From the NCBI GenBank assembly GCA_965275905.1, contig CBDHYJ010000014.1, positions 32,271-96,270 of the forward strand: DNA of 64,000 nt. The letters run 5' to 3'. Position numbers and translations under genes: made by a program. The notes under the pieces were generated by a model that saw only the letters and a list, made by a program, of their open reading frames with translations, did no database searches and was not told where the DNA came from. Each line of letters opens with the position of its first letter. The first letter of the stretch is position 1. Origin of the DNA: CBDAQD01 sp965275905 (GTDB lineage Bacteria > Pseudomonadota > Alphaproteobacteria > Rhizobiales > JAJFHC01). This document shows, piece after piece, positions 7,787-16,100 of the stretch.

Positions 7787-9085
7787 ATGAGACTGATTGA
7801 TCGATACCGGCGCGCGCCAGAAGGCACGCGTTTCAAGCTGTTCCCGCAGCCGCCGTTCCTGGAGAATTTCATGGAGCCGGAAGTCGTCACCGTATCGGCG
7901 TTGCGCGGAACGGTCGGTCCCGGGCCGTCGGACAACCGCATGTACACGGTTGTTCCCATCGACAAGCCGTTGAAATACGGCATGCACACGTCGGACGATG
8001 GCGAGCCCTTCATGTTTCTTCCGCCCTGGACGGCAGAAGCCCTGCCGCCGGTCATGCCCGACGCGGACGGCCATTTCGACTATCTCGAGCCTGGTTCCAA
8101 GGCGTTCGAGGCCGCCCATCTCTTCGGTACGGTCCGCTTCGTGCTCGACATCTGGGAAGGGTTCTTCGGCCGCGAAATTCCGTGGCACTTTGCCGAGGAG
8201 TATGACCGGCTGGAACTCTCGATTCTGCCCAGTCTGAGGAATGCCATCATCGGCTGGGGATTTCTGGAAACCGGCGTCGTGAAATCGAAGGAGGGCATTC
8301 CGCGCAATTTCAGCCTGAATTTCGACGTCATCGCGCACGAAGTCGGTCATGCGATCATCTACAGCATGGTCGGCCTGCCGTCTCCGGAGGAAAACAACGC
8401 CGAGTATTTCGGTTTTCACGAATCCGCCGCGGATCTGGCCGCTCTGATCGCGTCACTGCATTTCGACTCGGTTGTCGACACGATCCTGAGCCGCACCAGC
8501 GGTAATCTTTACACCGTAAACAAGCTGAGCCAGTTCGCCGAACTGGGGCAAAACGATCAGATCCGCATGGCGGCCAACAGCCGGGTGATGTCCGAATTCG
8601 CTGACGGCTGGACGAAGGAGCATCATCTCTCGGAGCCGCTGACCGGTGCCATCTTTGACATCCTGGTCGACATCTTTCACGAGAATCTGATCGATCGCGG
8701 AATTCTTCCGCCGGAACTGGAAGACCTCTCCGACCGGTTGGAAGGGGATCCCGAATACGCTGCCATCATGCAGGGACGTTTTGACGAAATGTTCGCCGGC
8801 GATCCGGGTGGCTTCCGCGCCGCGCTTCTCGACGCCAGGGACTACATGGGAACCTACCTTGCCGAGTCATGGGTGATGCTGCAGCCGGATACCCTCAGCT
8901 ATGTCGGTGTTGGCGAGGCGCTCAAGCGTGTCGATCGCTCGATTACGGGCGGACGATACGAAAACATCATCGATATCAATTTTCGCATCCGCGAAATCGG
9001 GCAATTTGTTCCAGGCCCGCAAAAGTCAAAAAAGGATGAGACCAGCCACGTCGATTCGGTTCGTACGATGGTGCCCGACCCGTAG
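7787..9085 (+). CDS. Zinc metallopeptidase-like protein (gluzincin pattern)
   Basis: This 432-residue protein lies 27 bases after tfuA. It has a zinc site HEVGH at 184-188 and a candidate third ligand Glu212 in GFHESAADLAAL, the HExxH...E(S/A)xxD arrangement of thermolysin-like gluzincins. No signal peptide is visible, so a cytoplasmic role is likely. I cannot place it in a named family beyond this. Its place in the YcaO/TfuA operon just before a repeat-tailed protein suggests leader removal or cutting of the modified product. A non-peptidase role remains possible. Confidence 0.8.
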   Translation: MRLIDRYRRAPEGTRFKLFPQPPFLENFMEPEVVTVSALRGTVGPGPSDNRMYTVVPIDKPLKYGMHTSDDGEPFMFLPPWTAEALPPVMPDADGHFDYLEPGSKAFEAAHLFGTVRFVLDIWEGFFGREIPWHFAEEYDRLELSILPSLRNAIIGWGFLETGVVKSKEGIPRNFSLNFDVIAHEVGHAIIYSMVGLPSPEENNAEYFGFHESAADLAALIASLHFDSVVDTILSRTSGNLYTVNKLSQFAELGQNDQIRMAANSRVMSEFADGWTKEHHLSEPLTGAIFDILVDIFHENLIDRGILPPELEDLSDRLEGDPEYAAIMQGRFDEMFAGDPGGFRAALLDARDYMGTYLAESWVMLQPDTLSYVGVGEALKRVDRSITGGRYENIIDINFRIREIGQFVPGPQKSKKDETSHVDSVRTMVPDP

Positions 9086-9195
9086 CCGACGGAGCTCCTG
9101 AAACCGGCCAGAATGCTCTGAAGGGGTGTTGCGTCGACAACCGGCGATTGGTTGCGTCCTTTGTGAGAACTGTCACATACTGGCGGTTCTTAAAG

Positions 9196-9226
9196 TTGTA
9201 TCATCGGGCTGGTACGGAAATACAAT
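9196..9226 (+). promoter_or_regulatory. Possible promoter of the GASVR-repeat gene
   Basis: The 169-base gap after the peptidase gene holds a TACAAT box at 9221-9226, one mismatch from the sigma70 -10 consensus. A poorer TTGTAT lies at 9196-9201 with a 19-base spacer, longer than optimal. It would give a short leader containing CGGGGGA before the ATG at 9255. Read-through from the upstream operon is the alternative. Confidence 0.3.
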
Positions 9227-9254
9227 TGGGGGCGACATATTCGGGGGATGCCAA

Positions 9255-9905
9255 ATGCCTGAAACATTACTCAGTGCGTCAAATGTTCTGTTGTTCGGAC
9301 GCGTTGTCACGGACCTTGAAGTCGTGCAAACGACTGGCGGCAGGCGGTCGGGCCAGATCAGCCACGACCCGTTCAACAAGGTCCGCCAGAGGGAGTCGGA
9401 CGGCAACCGTTTTCTTGAAACGGCGGTCGACAAGAACTCGGCCCGGTTCGCGAGAATCTACGGCGTAAGCTACGAAGGCCAGTTCTTTGATCTTTCCGTT
9501 CCCATGCTGTTTCTCGTGCATGGCGACGGTGACGACGCGGAACGCGTGGTGAATTTCAGTAAATCCGGCGGTGGTGACGAAAGACAGTCGCGCGCGCCGG
9601 ACGAACCGAGCCGCTCGGGTCTCGGAGCCCAGGACTTTTCCTTCGCAGACGATCTGAAGGTCTGGTCGTACGACAAGTCGGACTTCACCGTGCGTCTTGA
9701 TGTCGATTCCGGAACGTTCGAGCAGGTTCTGCTCGACATCATTTTTGGAACGGACGTAGCAGGTATGCCGGGCGTCAGCGGCGCCAGCGTTCGAGGGGCC
9801 AGTGTGCGCGGTGCCAGCGTTCGCGGGGCCAGTGTCCGCGGGGCCAGTGTCCGCGGGGCAAGCGTGCGCGGCGCCAGCGTTCGCGGCGGTGGAGGCGGCG
9901 ACTAG
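9255..9905 (+). CDS. GASVR-repeat protein, candidate substrate of YcaO/TfuA
   Basis: The start at 9255 is chosen because a strong G-rich ribosome site (CGGGGGA) lies just upstream; an earlier frame-open start at 9126 has none. The 216-residue product has no signal peptide, no membrane segment and no cysteine. Residues 1-175 look like a folded domain with strands such as FFDLSVPMLFLVHG and LKVWSYDKSDFTVRLDV. Residues 176-210 are seven exact GASVR units, followed by GGGGGD. This leader-plus-repeated-core layout next to ycaO, tfuA and a peptidase fits a RiPP precursor in which Ser or backbone amides are modified. The alternative is a short pentapeptide-repeat (A-S-V-R-G, compare A-N-L-x-G) beta-helix. 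No family recognised. Confidence 0.85.
   Translation: MPETLLSASNVLLFGRVVTDLEVVQTTGGRRSGQISHDPFNKVRQRESDGNRFLETAVDKNSARFARIYGVSYEGQFFDLSVPMLFLVHGDGDDAERVVNFSKSGGGDERQSRAPDEPSRSGLGAQDFSFADDLKVWSYDKSDFTVRLDVDSGTFEQVLLDIIFGTDVAGMPGVSGASVRGASVRGASVRGASVRGASVRGASVRGASVRGGGGGD
9780..9884 (+). repeat. Seven coding 15-bp repeats encoding GASVR
   Basis: Units start at 9780, 9795, 9810, 9825, 9840, 9855 and 9870. All seven encode Gly-Ala-Ser-Val-Arg, yet only units 4 and 5 are identical at every base, and unit 1 matches unit 7 except for its last base. Gly is GGC, GGG or GGT; Ser is AGC or AGT; Val is GTT, GTG or GTC; Arg is CGC or CGA. The copies are therefore old enough to have drifted while the peptide stayed fixed. 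Confidence 0.97.
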
Positions 9906-9961
9906 GTCTTCCTGGGAATTTCTACCGAAGGTTGTATTCGGGGGTTGCGAGCTTGCCGGCG

Positions 9962-10426
9962 TTACCGGTCTGGCGGCGTGCCCGGATGCAGCATATCGAT
10001 GATACTGCTGCCGTCATCTTTCGAGATCCTGTAGCCAAAGCGCTCGTAGAGTGCGATAGCGCGGTTGTTCCGTGGCGCGGAAAGCGACGCGGTCTTTTGA
10101 CCGCGTGCAGCGCGTTCCAGAAGATCCGCGACCAGCGCGCTACCGATCCCGTTTCCGCGATACCCCTCCAGCAGGTGAATCTGCGCCAGATTGATGTCGT
10201 TTTCGGTTTCAATGATCTGAATCACGCCGATTTCACGGCCGTTGACGATAATAATGTGACTTTCTTCGGGTTTGAAAATGCGCCGGATACGCATCCGAAA
10301 CGTGTCTTCGTCCCAGTCGTCGAGTGCGCTCAACAGCGGTTCCATCGTTCCGATGTAAAGCTCCTCGGCAAAGGCAAGGTCACGGTTCGTTGCAGGCCGA
10401 AGCGAGAACGAGTTTTTCCCGGTCAT
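9962..10426 (-). CDS. GNAT-family N-acetyltransferase
   Basis: This 154-residue protein has the GNAT fold: strands IIIVNGREIGVIQI, then the acetyl-CoA loop of motif A (LLEGYRGNGIGSALV, Q/RxxGxG/A at about residues 94-100) and motif B with NNRAIALYERFGYR. Acceptor substrate is unknown. It is convergent with the GASVR-repeat gene, with 56 bases between the stops. Because GNAT enzymes occur in peptide-modification clusters, a link to the neighbouring system is conceivable but unsupported by orientation. Confidence 0.9.
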   Translation of the reverse strand: MTGKNSFSLRPATNRDLAFAEELYIGTMEPLLSALDDWDEDTFRMRIRRIFKPEESHIIIVNGREIGVIQIIETENDINLAQIHLLEGYRGNGIGSALVADLLERAARGQKTASLSAPRNNRAIALYERFGYRISKDDGSSIIDMLHPGTPPDR

Positions 10427-10637
10427 TGCTTAAAAATAGGGCATCGTTACCTAAATTACTACAGTGGGCGCCGGTTGGATTTGGAGTCATATAGCGAAGT
10501 AATGTACCGTGTCCTCACTCGTGTCACCGATGTTGCGCGGCGTTGGTGGCTGGCTGGATTTCGAAGAGTCGGAGTTTGCGCAAGAACCATGCGCGGCACT
10601 GAGGCCGGGCATGGCCTGTATGCTTGAGGCCTGATTG

Positions 10638-12407
10638 ATGGTTGCAACCCGGACACCGATGTCGGAAGGCAAGTTGTCGGCGATCATGTTTGCCGACATC
10701 CACGGCTACAGCCGTCTTGTCGACATGGATGAACTGGGTAATCTCGATCGTATTTCCAGATCCATTCAGTTGTTCCGTGACCTGATCGGCGATTACGGCG
10801 GGCACGTCTACAATGTTGCCGGCGACGGAATTCTTGCGATGTTCGACAGTGCATCGCAGGCAATTCGCTTTGCGGCGGAATTCCAGCGTGAGTTGAAGAA
10901 CGAGGTTGTCTGGAACGCCAGCGACGAACCGATCACGTTCCGGATCGGCATCAATCTCGGTGAGGCGATGCCGACGAGTGACGGCCTTTATGGCCACAGC
11001 GTGAATGTCGCGGCGCGTATACAGGCGCTCGCCGAGCCCGGCGGCATCTGCATATCCGATCTCACGAAAAAGGCGGTGCATGACTGGTCCAATCTGGCCC
11101 TTCGTCCGATGGGCAAGCGTGAGCTGAAGAACATCTCCGAGCCGGTCGAGCTGTTTTCCGTCGAGTTGTCGGATTCGAAGACGGTCCAGCCCGCGATCCC
11201 CGCACCGCCGGAACAGGCAGTGACGGACGGGTTCGTGAAGGACGCGTCGGTTGCGGTTCTGCCGCTCATCAATCTGACCGGCGATCCGGCCGATCATCAT
11301 CTGTGTGAAGGCATCACCGATGACGTGATCTCGGGCCTCTGCAGGTTTCGCGATCTGGTCGTCATCGCACGGCACTCGGTGCAGCCGTTCAAGGACCGCA
11401 GCATACCGATCGACGCAGTCGGGCGCAGTCTGGGCGTTCGGTATCTGCTCGACGGCAGCCTTCAGCGCAGCGGTCCCCAGTTGCGCATCCGCGTGCAGCT
11501 CAACGAAGCAACCACGGGCAACACCATCTGGTCCGAGCGCTATGACGGCGCGATGGACGACGTGTTTGCCTTTCAGGATGACATTACGAACCAGATCACG
11601 GCACTCCTCGCGATCCAGATCGGTTCCGCCGAGCGCCGCCGGGCGCTTTCCGAGCACCATCCCGATCTGCGCGCCTACGGACTCGTGCTGCGCGGACAGG
11701 ACCTCACATTGCGGTTCATGAAGGAATCGAACTCCCATGCCAGGAGATTGTTCGAGCAGGCGATCGATCTCGATCCCGCTTACTCCCGCGGCTATGCGTC
11801 GGTGTCACGCACGCATAATCTCGCCTGGCGCTACGCCTGGGTTGAATCCCCCGGTGCCGCGCTGAACAAGGCCGTGGAACTGGCGTCTTCGGCCATTGGT
11901 TATGACGATCTCGACGCGCGCGGATTCGGCGAATTGGGGTATGCCCATCTCTACAAGAAGCAGCATGGCGAGTCGCTTGCCGCCTATGAGCGGGCATTGC
12001 AGCTCAATCCCAATGATGCCGACCTTCTCGCCGAGATGGGTGATGCGCTGGGCTATTGCCGCCAGTGCGACCGGGCGATCGATCTTCTGCAGAAGGCGAT
12101 AAGGCTCAACCCCTACCATCCCGACTGGTACCTCTGGTATCTGGGCGATGCCTATTTCTACAACGGCGAATACGACAAGGTCATCGAGTCCCTGAACAAG
12201 ATGCATGACAAGTCCGAAGGGTACAGACTGCTCGCTTCAAGCCATGCCCATCTGGGCGAACTGGACGAGGCAACGCGCTATGCCGGCCTCGTCATGGAAA
12301 AACACCCGAACTTCTCTCTTGAGCATTGGCGCAACGTGCCGCCGAACCAGTTCGAGGAAGACAACGAGATCTTCATCGAGGGGCTCAAGATGGCTGGCCT
12401 GAAATAG
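10638..12407 (+). CDS. Class III adenylate/guanylate cyclase with TolB-like and TPR domains
   Basis: The ATG at 10638 follows a GAGG site by nine bases. Residues 10-185 are a class III cyclase domain: the metal Asp in FADIHGYS (Asp20), the second in AGDGILAMF, and LYGHSVNVAARIQ. Residues about 198-330 form a TolB-like (FlgO-type) domain (SVAVLPLINLTGD, LDGSLQRSG, IWSERYDG). The rest is TPR repeats ending near residue 570. This three-part layout is common in alphaproteobacterial cyclases and lacks membrane segments, so it is cytoplasmic. It would make cAMP or cGMP; the signal sensed is unknown. Confidence 0.92.
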   Translation: MVATRTPMSEGKLSAIMFADIHGYSRLVDMDELGNLDRISRSIQLFRDLIGDYGGHVYNVAGDGILAMFDSASQAIRFAAEFQRELKNEVVWNASDEPITFRIGINLGEAMPTSDGLYGHSVNVAARIQALAEPGGICISDLTKKAVHDWSNLALRPMGKRELKNISEPVELFSVELSDSKTVQPAIPAPPEQAVTDGFVKDASVAVLPLINLTGDPADHHLCEGITDDVISGLCRFRDLVVIARHSVQPFKDRSIPIDAVGRSLGVRYLLDGSLQRSGPQLRIRVQLNEATTGNTIWSERYDGAMDDVFAFQDDITNQITALLAIQIGSAERRRALSEHHPDLRAYGLVLRGQDLTLRFMKESNSHARRLFEQAIDLDPAYSRGYASVSRTHNLAWRYAWVESPGAALNKAVELASSAIGYDDLDARGFGELGYAHLYKKQHGESLAAYERALQLNPNDADLLAEMGDALGYCRQCDRAIDLLQKAIRLNPYHPDWYLWYLGDAYFYNGEYDKVIESLNKMHDKSEGYRLLASSHAHLGELDEATRYAGLVMEKHPNFSLEHWRNVPPNQFEEDNEIFIEGLKMAGLK

Positions 12408-12421
12408 GCGGCGTTCAGGCG

Positions 12422-13267
12422 CTAGCGCGCGATCCTCAGGAGAATCGCGCCGGACAGTGTCACGGCCGTCGAGATCACCTTGGCCAGGTTGAGCTTTTCC
12501 TTCAGGAATACGACGCCGATCAGCAAAGCGAAGATGATGCTTGTCTCCCGCAGTGCGGTGACCAGCGCGATCGGCGCCTGCGTGAACGCCCAGATGACGA
12601 GAGCGTAGGCGGCGTAGGAGGCCCCGCCGCCGACAACCGCCATGGTCCGGCCCTCTCCGGCGAGCCGGCGGAAGATGCCGGGCCTGATGACCGCCATCGT
12701 GGCCGACAGGAACACCGCATTCAGAACCGTGAGCCAGCCGTAAAAGCCGAGTGCCGTGCCGGCCTCCCGGGCGCCGAGGCCGTCGACGAGCGAGTAGCTT
12801 GCAATGAAGCAGCCGGTTGCAAAAGCGGTCAGCGCGGCCTGGGTGTTCCGCAGCCCGTCTCCCTGACGCACGATGCTGAGGCTCATGATGCCGATCCCGA
12901 TGACGGCGATCGCGGCGATCTCGAGCGACGACAGGACGACGCCGAGAAACGTGACCGACACCACGGCCACGATCATCGGCGCTGTACCGCGCGCGATAGG
13001 GTAGACCTGCGTCAGGTCGCCCATCCGGTAGGACGCCAGCAGGAACAGCTGATACCCGAAATGCAGGCAGGCGCCGGCGATGATGTACGGCCAGCTCGCT
13101 TGCGCGGGCATCGGAACGAACGGCAGGATGACGAGCGCCGGCGGCACGTGACCCAGAACGATGGCCAGCATGCTCAAGTGCTTGTCGGTCGAGTGTTTGA
13201 CCAGTCCGTTCCAGCTGGCGTGCAGCGCGGCGGCGGCGATCACGGCTATGAAAACGATCAGGTCCAA
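12422..13267 (-). CDS. EamA/DMT-family permease
   Basis: This 281-residue integral membrane protein has ten predicted hydrophobic segments in two EamA halves. Landmarks are ALHASWNGLVKH near the start, RMGDLTQVYPIARGTAPM in the first half, and the C-terminal LRETSIIFALLIGVVFLKEKL, which matches the conserved DMT end of the second half. These proteins move metabolites across the inner membrane; the substrate is not predictable. It is convergent with the cyclase gene (14 bases apart) and divergent from hisS. Confidence 0.9.
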   Translation of the reverse strand: MDLIVFIAVIAAAALHASWNGLVKHSTDKHLSMLAIVLGHVPPALVILPFVPMPAQASWPYIIAGACLHFGYQLFLLASYRMGDLTQVYPIARGTAPMIVAVVSVTFLGVVLSSLEIAAIAVIGIGIMSLSIVRQGDGLRNTQAALTAFATGCFIASYSLVDGLGAREAGTALGFYGWLTVLNAVFLSATMAVIRPGIFRRLAGEGRTMAVVGGGASYAAYALVIWAFTQAPIALVTALRETSIIFALLIGVVFLKEKLNLAKVISTAVTLSGAILLRIAR

Positions 13268-13419
13268 ACTGTCCTCCTGCGGGGCCTTGGGAATCGCGGC
13301 GTCTGGAATCGGCGCTCCGACACCCTTATATCAGCTTTCGCAACGCCATCATGCCTTGCCGCAGGTCGCGCAAATGCGCTAGAACCCGACCCGCAGAACT
13401 CTCCCGATCGCGAGCGGAC

Positions 13420-14919
13420 ATGAGTAAGAAAAAGGCCAAGACGTTCCGGCCCAAGGCCCGGGTGCCCAAGGGGCTGAGAGACATCACCGCGCGCGAAGTG
13501 CGTGCCATGTCGCGCATGCTCTCGGCGATCGAGGACGTCTACGAGTCCTATGGCTTCGAGCCGCTGCAGACGCCCGCCTTCGAATATACCGACGCCCTTG
13601 GCAAGTTCCTGCCCGATCTCGACCGGCCGAATGAAGGCGTTTTTTCATTCCAGGACGATGACGAGCAGTGGTTGTCGCTAAGATACGATCTGACGGCACC
13701 GCTGGCGCGCTACGTCGCCGAAAACTACGACGCCTTGCCGAAACCGTTCCGGCGCTACCAGGTTGGCGACGTGTGGCGCAACGAGAAGCCCGGCCCCGGA
13801 CGGTATCGCCAGTTCACGCAGTTCGATGCCGATACGGTCGGTTCGCCGCTGCCCGCGGCCGATGCCGAGATGTGCATGATGGCCGCCGATTGTCTTGAAC
13901 GCCTGGGTATCCCGCGCGGCTCCTATCTGATGCGGGTCAACAACCGCAAGGTGCTGGACGGTATTCTGGAAACGATCGGTATTGCCGGCGATGATGACGC
14001 CTTCGAGGCACAGCGCATGACGGTTTTGCGCGCGATCGACAAGCTGGACCGGCTCGGGATCGAGGGCGTGCGGCTTCTCCTCGGCGAGGGCCGCAAGGAC
14101 GAATCCGGCGATTACACCAAGGGGGCGGGCCTCGCGCCGGAGCAGGCCGACCGTATTCTCGCATTCGTTTCGACGGCCGCCGGCGAGCGCGGCGAGGTCG
14201 TGAGCGCCCTGCGTGAGCTGGTTGGCGACAGCGAAACCGGGCTTGAGGGGGTCGGGGAACTGGCCGATATGGACGCGCTGTTCACGGCCGCCGGCTATGG
14301 CATCGACCGGATCCGGCTTGATCCGGGCGTGGTGCGGGGTCTCGGCTATTACACCGGTCCGGTCTACGAGGCGGAATTGACATTCGAGGCGGTCAACGAG
14401 GACGGCGAGACCGGACGGTTCGGGTCTGTCGGCGGCGGTGGGCGTTATGACGGACTGATCGAGCGGTTCAAGGGCGTTCGTGTTCCTGCGACCGGCTTCT
14501 CGATCGGCGTCAGCCGTCTTTATGCCGCGCTCGATCACCTCGGCAAGTTCGATGCCGACGCCGCGGACGATCCGGTCGTTGTGCTGGTCATGGACCAGGA
14601 CCGTGTTGCTGATTATCAGGCGATGACTGCCGACCTCCGCAATGCCGGTATTCGCGCCGAGATGTATCTCGGCGGCAGCGGAATGCGGGCGCAGATGAAA
14701 TATGCCGACAAGCGCGGTGCGCCCTGCGTCGTGATTCAGGGCGAGGACGAGCGCGCCGCGGGCGAGGTCACGATCAAGGATCTCATCGAAGGGTCGAAGC
14801 TCTCGGAAGAGATCGAGGACAATGTCGAATGGCGCACCGGCCGTCCGGCCCAGGTCTCGGTCCCGCGGGACACGCTCGTCGAGGCGGTTAAGGACATTCT
14901 CGCCCGGCACCGGGACTAA
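13420..14919 (+). CDS. hisS: Histidine--tRNA ligase
   Basis: The 499-residue class II aminoacyl-tRNA synthetase begins at ATG 13420. Motif 1 lies around GLRDITAREVRAM, motif 2 around VWRNEKPGPGRYRQFTQFDAD, and the histidine-specific loops are LDPGVVRGLGYYTGPVYE and GGGGRYDGL. The C-terminal anticodon-binding domain follows (VVVLVMDQD, CVVIQGEDERAAGEVTIKDL). It charges tRNA-His. It is 5 bases upstream of hisZ, a paralogue without charging activity, a pairing common in alphaproteobacteria. Confidence 0.97.
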   Translation: MSKKKAKTFRPKARVPKGLRDITAREVRAMSRMLSAIEDVYESYGFEPLQTPAFEYTDALGKFLPDLDRPNEGVFSFQDDDEQWLSLRYDLTAPLARYVAENYDALPKPFRRYQVGDVWRNEKPGPGRYRQFTQFDADTVGSPLPAADAEMCMMAADCLERLGIPRGSYLMRVNNRKVLDGILETIGIAGDDDAFEAQRMTVLRAIDKLDRLGIEGVRLLLGEGRKDESGDYTKGAGLAPEQADRILAFVSTAAGERGEVVSALRELVGDSETGLEGVGELADMDALFTAAGYGIDRIRLDPGVVRGLGYYTGPVYEAELTFEAVNEDGETGRFGSVGGGGRYDGLIERFKGVRVPATGFSIGVSRLYAALDHLGKFDADAADDPVVVLVMDQDRVADYQAMTADLRNAGIRAEMYLGGSGMRAQMKYADKRGAPCVVIQGEDERAAGEVTIKDLIEGSKLSEEIEDNVEWRTGRPAQVSVPRDTLVEAVKDILARHRD

Positions 14920-14924
14920 GGTCC

Positions 14925-16100
14925 ATGTCAACACGCGATCCCCAGACGCTCGAAGCCCTCGCGCAGCAGGCGGACCTGCTCATTGGTTTGTTCAGGAATG
15001 CCGGCTACACGTTGATTGCGCCCGGTATCCTGCAGCCGGCGGACGTCTTCCTTGATCGTTACGGCGAGGAGATAAGGGCGCGCACCTACGTCTTTACCGA
15101 TCCCGACGGCGCGGAACTGTGTCTGCGTCCCGATCTCACCATCCCCGCCTGCCGTCATCATCTGGAACAGGATCCGGTGCCGGCGGGCGAGGCGCGCTAC
15201 TGTTATGACGGCCCGGCGTTCCGGTTCCAGACAGGCGGACCGAAAGGCGGCCGTCCACGGGAGTTCGGCCAGATCGGCATCGAATTCTTCGGCGGCGCTG
15301 AAGCGGAGTCCGCCGATATCGAGGTCATGGGCCTGGCGATCGATGCGGTCGATGCGGTCGGTCTCAGGGAATACGCCATTCACCTCGGGGATCTCGGCAT
15401 ATTCGCGGCCTTTGTCGACGGCATTGAAATGCCGGAGCGATGGCGCGAAAGGCTCAAGCAGCGGTTCTGGCGGCCGCGCGCGTTCCGTGCCCTGCTGGCT
15501 CGACTGGCCGGACACGAGCTGGGTGCGGTCAATGAAACCCATCGCGGCCTGATCGCCGATCTTGGCGGGCTTGACGAAGACCAGGCTGTCGGTGCCGTCG
15601 ACCGTCTGCTTGGAGAGCTCGATATTCCGCTTGTCGGCGGCCGCGGGGTCGACGAGATCGCGGGCCGGTTGCTCGAGCAGGCGCGAGATGCCGAAGAGCA
15701 GCCCCTGTCCGAGGACGTGGTTGCACTGATCAGCAACTACCTGACAACCGAAGGCCCACCCCGCGAGGCCGTCGAAACGATTGCGCGCCTCAATGGCGGC
15801 GGTGCTGCGGTCGATCGTGTCCTGGCGGATTTTTCGCGCCGCCTCGACCGGCTCGAGGAGCGGGGCATCGATCTCGGAAAGTGCTTCTTTTCCGCGGAAT
15901 TCGGCCGGAACCTCGAATACTACACGGGCTTCGTCTTCCAGATCGAAGTGCCGGACAGGGGAGTGGCCGGGCAGATCGCGGGCGGCGGGCGCTATGACAA
16001 TCTGCTGGCCGATCTCGGTGCCGGCAGCCCGGTACCGGCCGTTGGCCTCGCCATTCATTCGGAACGCCTGCTGGCCGCGGCGCGGGGGACGGACTCATGA
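14925..16100 (+). CDS. hisZ: ATP phosphoribosyltransferase regulatory subunit
   Basis: The 391-residue protein resembles the catalytic core of HisRS (LRPDLTIPACRHH, YCYDGPAFRFQ, REFGQIGIEFFGG, AGGGRYDNLLADLG) but lacks the anticodon-binding domain. That is the HisZ pattern. HisZ binds the short-form HisG to form the first enzyme of histidine synthesis and gives histidine feedback control. It starts 5 bases after hisS and its stop overlaps the hisG start by four bases (ATGA), so the three genes form an operon. Confidence 0.95.
   Translation: MSTRDPQTLEALAQQADLLIGLFRNAGYTLIAPGILQPADVFLDRYGEEIRARTYVFTDPDGAELCLRPDLTIPACRHHLEQDPVPAGEARYCYDGPAFRFQTGGPKGGRPREFGQIGIEFFGGAEAESADIEVMGLAIDAVDAVGLREYAIHLGDLGIFAAFVDGIEMPERWRERLKQRFWRPRAFRALLARLAGHELGAVNETHRGLIADLGGLDEDQAVGAVDRLLGELDIPLVGGRGVDEIAGRLLEQARDAEEQPLSEDVVALISNYLTTEGPPREAVETIARLNGGGAAVDRVLADFSRRLDRLEERGIDLGKCFFSAEFGRNLEYYTGFVFQIEVPDRGVAGQIAGGGRYDNLLADLGAGSPVPAVGLAIHSERLLAAARGTDS

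Noticed and set aside
9780..9884. CRISPR-like short tandem repeats
   Set aside because: The period is 15 bases with no spacers and the array is in frame within a coding region.
10524..11738. Minus-strand frame of 404 codons
   Set aside because: Antisense to the cyclase gene, whose catalytic, TolB-like and TPR domains are intact on the plus strand.
12326..13423. Plus-strand frame of 365 codons over the DMT gene
   Set aside because: Antisense shadow; Gln/Arg/Asp-rich with no motif, while the minus strand encodes a complete ten-helix permease.
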